From a virus, in IMG/VR virus record IMGVR_UViG_3300022538_000627, positions 1-26,932 of that record: a stretch of 26,932 nucleotides of DNA; one strand, 5' to 3'. The translations under genes were made by a program, and so were the position numbers. Each line of letters begins with the position of its first letter. Positions within the stretch are counted from its first letter, which is position 1. Of the stretch, positions 26,707-26,932 are shown in pieces. The notes under the pieces were generated by a model. It worked only from the letters and a program-made list of their open reading frames with translations. It did no database searches and was not told the DNA's origin.

Positions 26707-26932
26707 TTAGCTAATATAATTCTCTTGATGTTTCTTTATTTTATATTCTTTAATATATACTATATTACCACAGTCAAATATTTTTCTAAAGTTATTATTA
26801 AACATATTATCTGTTTCAGTTAATTTAGAATTAAATACTTCTAATTTATCTTTAAGTTTATGTTTTTGAAACATATTTCTACTATAGAGAATATTTTCAT
26901 TCGGTTTAAAATAGAAATAATTAGGTCCACTA
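26707..26932 (-). CDS. C-terminal end of a probable free-standing homing endonuclease-like gene (cut by window)
   Basis: The last 74 codons of a gene that continues past the window edge: SGPNYFYFKPNENILYSRNM, FQKHKLKDKLEVFNSKLTET, NMFNNNFRKIFDCGNIVYI. The phrase FQKHKL ... LTExxNM ... RIxDCGN is found at the end of phage nuclease proteins of the VSR/homing type, which are common in genes fractured by split inteins. The catalytic part is not visible, so the call is tentative. Confidence 0.45.
   Translation of the reverse strand, partial: SGPNYFYFKPNENILYSRNMFQKHKLKDKLEVFNSKLTETDNMFNNNFRKIFDCGNIVYIKEYKIKKHQENYIS

Overview
The window looks like a fragment of a large, very AT-rich T4-type (myovirus-like) bacteriophage genome carrying a foreign bacterial island. 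Phage evidence: a T4 gp17-like terminase large subunit, the C-terminal half of a class I ribonucleotide reductase, a capsid-protein-like gene, T4-style late promoters (TATAAATA), two tRNA genes, three free-standing GIY-YIG homing endonucleases, and many small genes whose products start with the same tag (M-[NS]-F-[RK]-E-[FY]-L), which resembles the T4 capsid-targeting sequence. The host cannot be named. The bacterial-type sequence (BrnT/BrnA-like toxin-antitoxin pair, PIN-domain fragment, integron attC-like site) suggests a gammaproteobacterium, but this is weak inference.

Layout. Positions 1-14,800 are read from the minus strand: a DUF285/BspA-like repeat gene, a run of tagged late genes (ParB-like, cysteine-protease-like, small structural-like proteins), a gp23/gp24-like capsid protein, a broken RecB-like nuclease, a ligase-like gene followed by a nucleotidylyltransferase, homing endonucleases beside several hypothetical genes, an Ntn-hydrolase-like protein, and a tRNA-Ile2(CAU)/tRNA-Cys cluster. 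Positions 14,913-18,166 are plus strand and hold the terminase. Positions 18,186-22,263 are a roughly 4 kb block bounded by a perfect 35-bp direct repeat. It contains the PIN fragment, the attC-like site, an inverted broken copy of the terminase 5' end, several unknown genes and the toxin-antitoxin pair. Positions 22,238-26,932 are minus strand again: tagged genes, an acidic/basic head-core-like protein, the NrdA C-half, a GIY-YIG endonuclease, a second DUF285 repeat gene and the end of another gene cut by the window edge.

The main discovery candidate is the terminase. It is encoded as three separate polypeptides joined on paper by two different split inteins: TerL-N+IntN1 (14,913-15,440), IntC1+TerL-middle+IntN2 (15,569-16,291) and IntC2+TerL-C (16,712-18,166). 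Removing the intein parts gives 143+85+383 = 611 residues, against 610 for T4 gp17. The first junction restores Walker A (RQ/SGKT) and the second falls just before Walker B (CSIVIVDE). Both inteins have the rare 'atypical' split with a very short N-part (32 and 34 residues), as in AceL-TerL. The second gap holds a capsid-tagged gene with its own late promoter, not an endonuclease. The NrdA C-half begins with a third, conventionally split intein C-part whose +1 Cys is the expected catalytic thiyl-radical cysteine. Its N-part is not in the window.

A second theme is the shared N-terminal tag. At least nine genes or gene fragments carry it, several right behind a TATAAATA promoter. Tag-only mini-ORFs and DNA-level duplications of the RBS-plus-tag segment suggest that cargo genes are swapped behind a common capsid-targeting leader.
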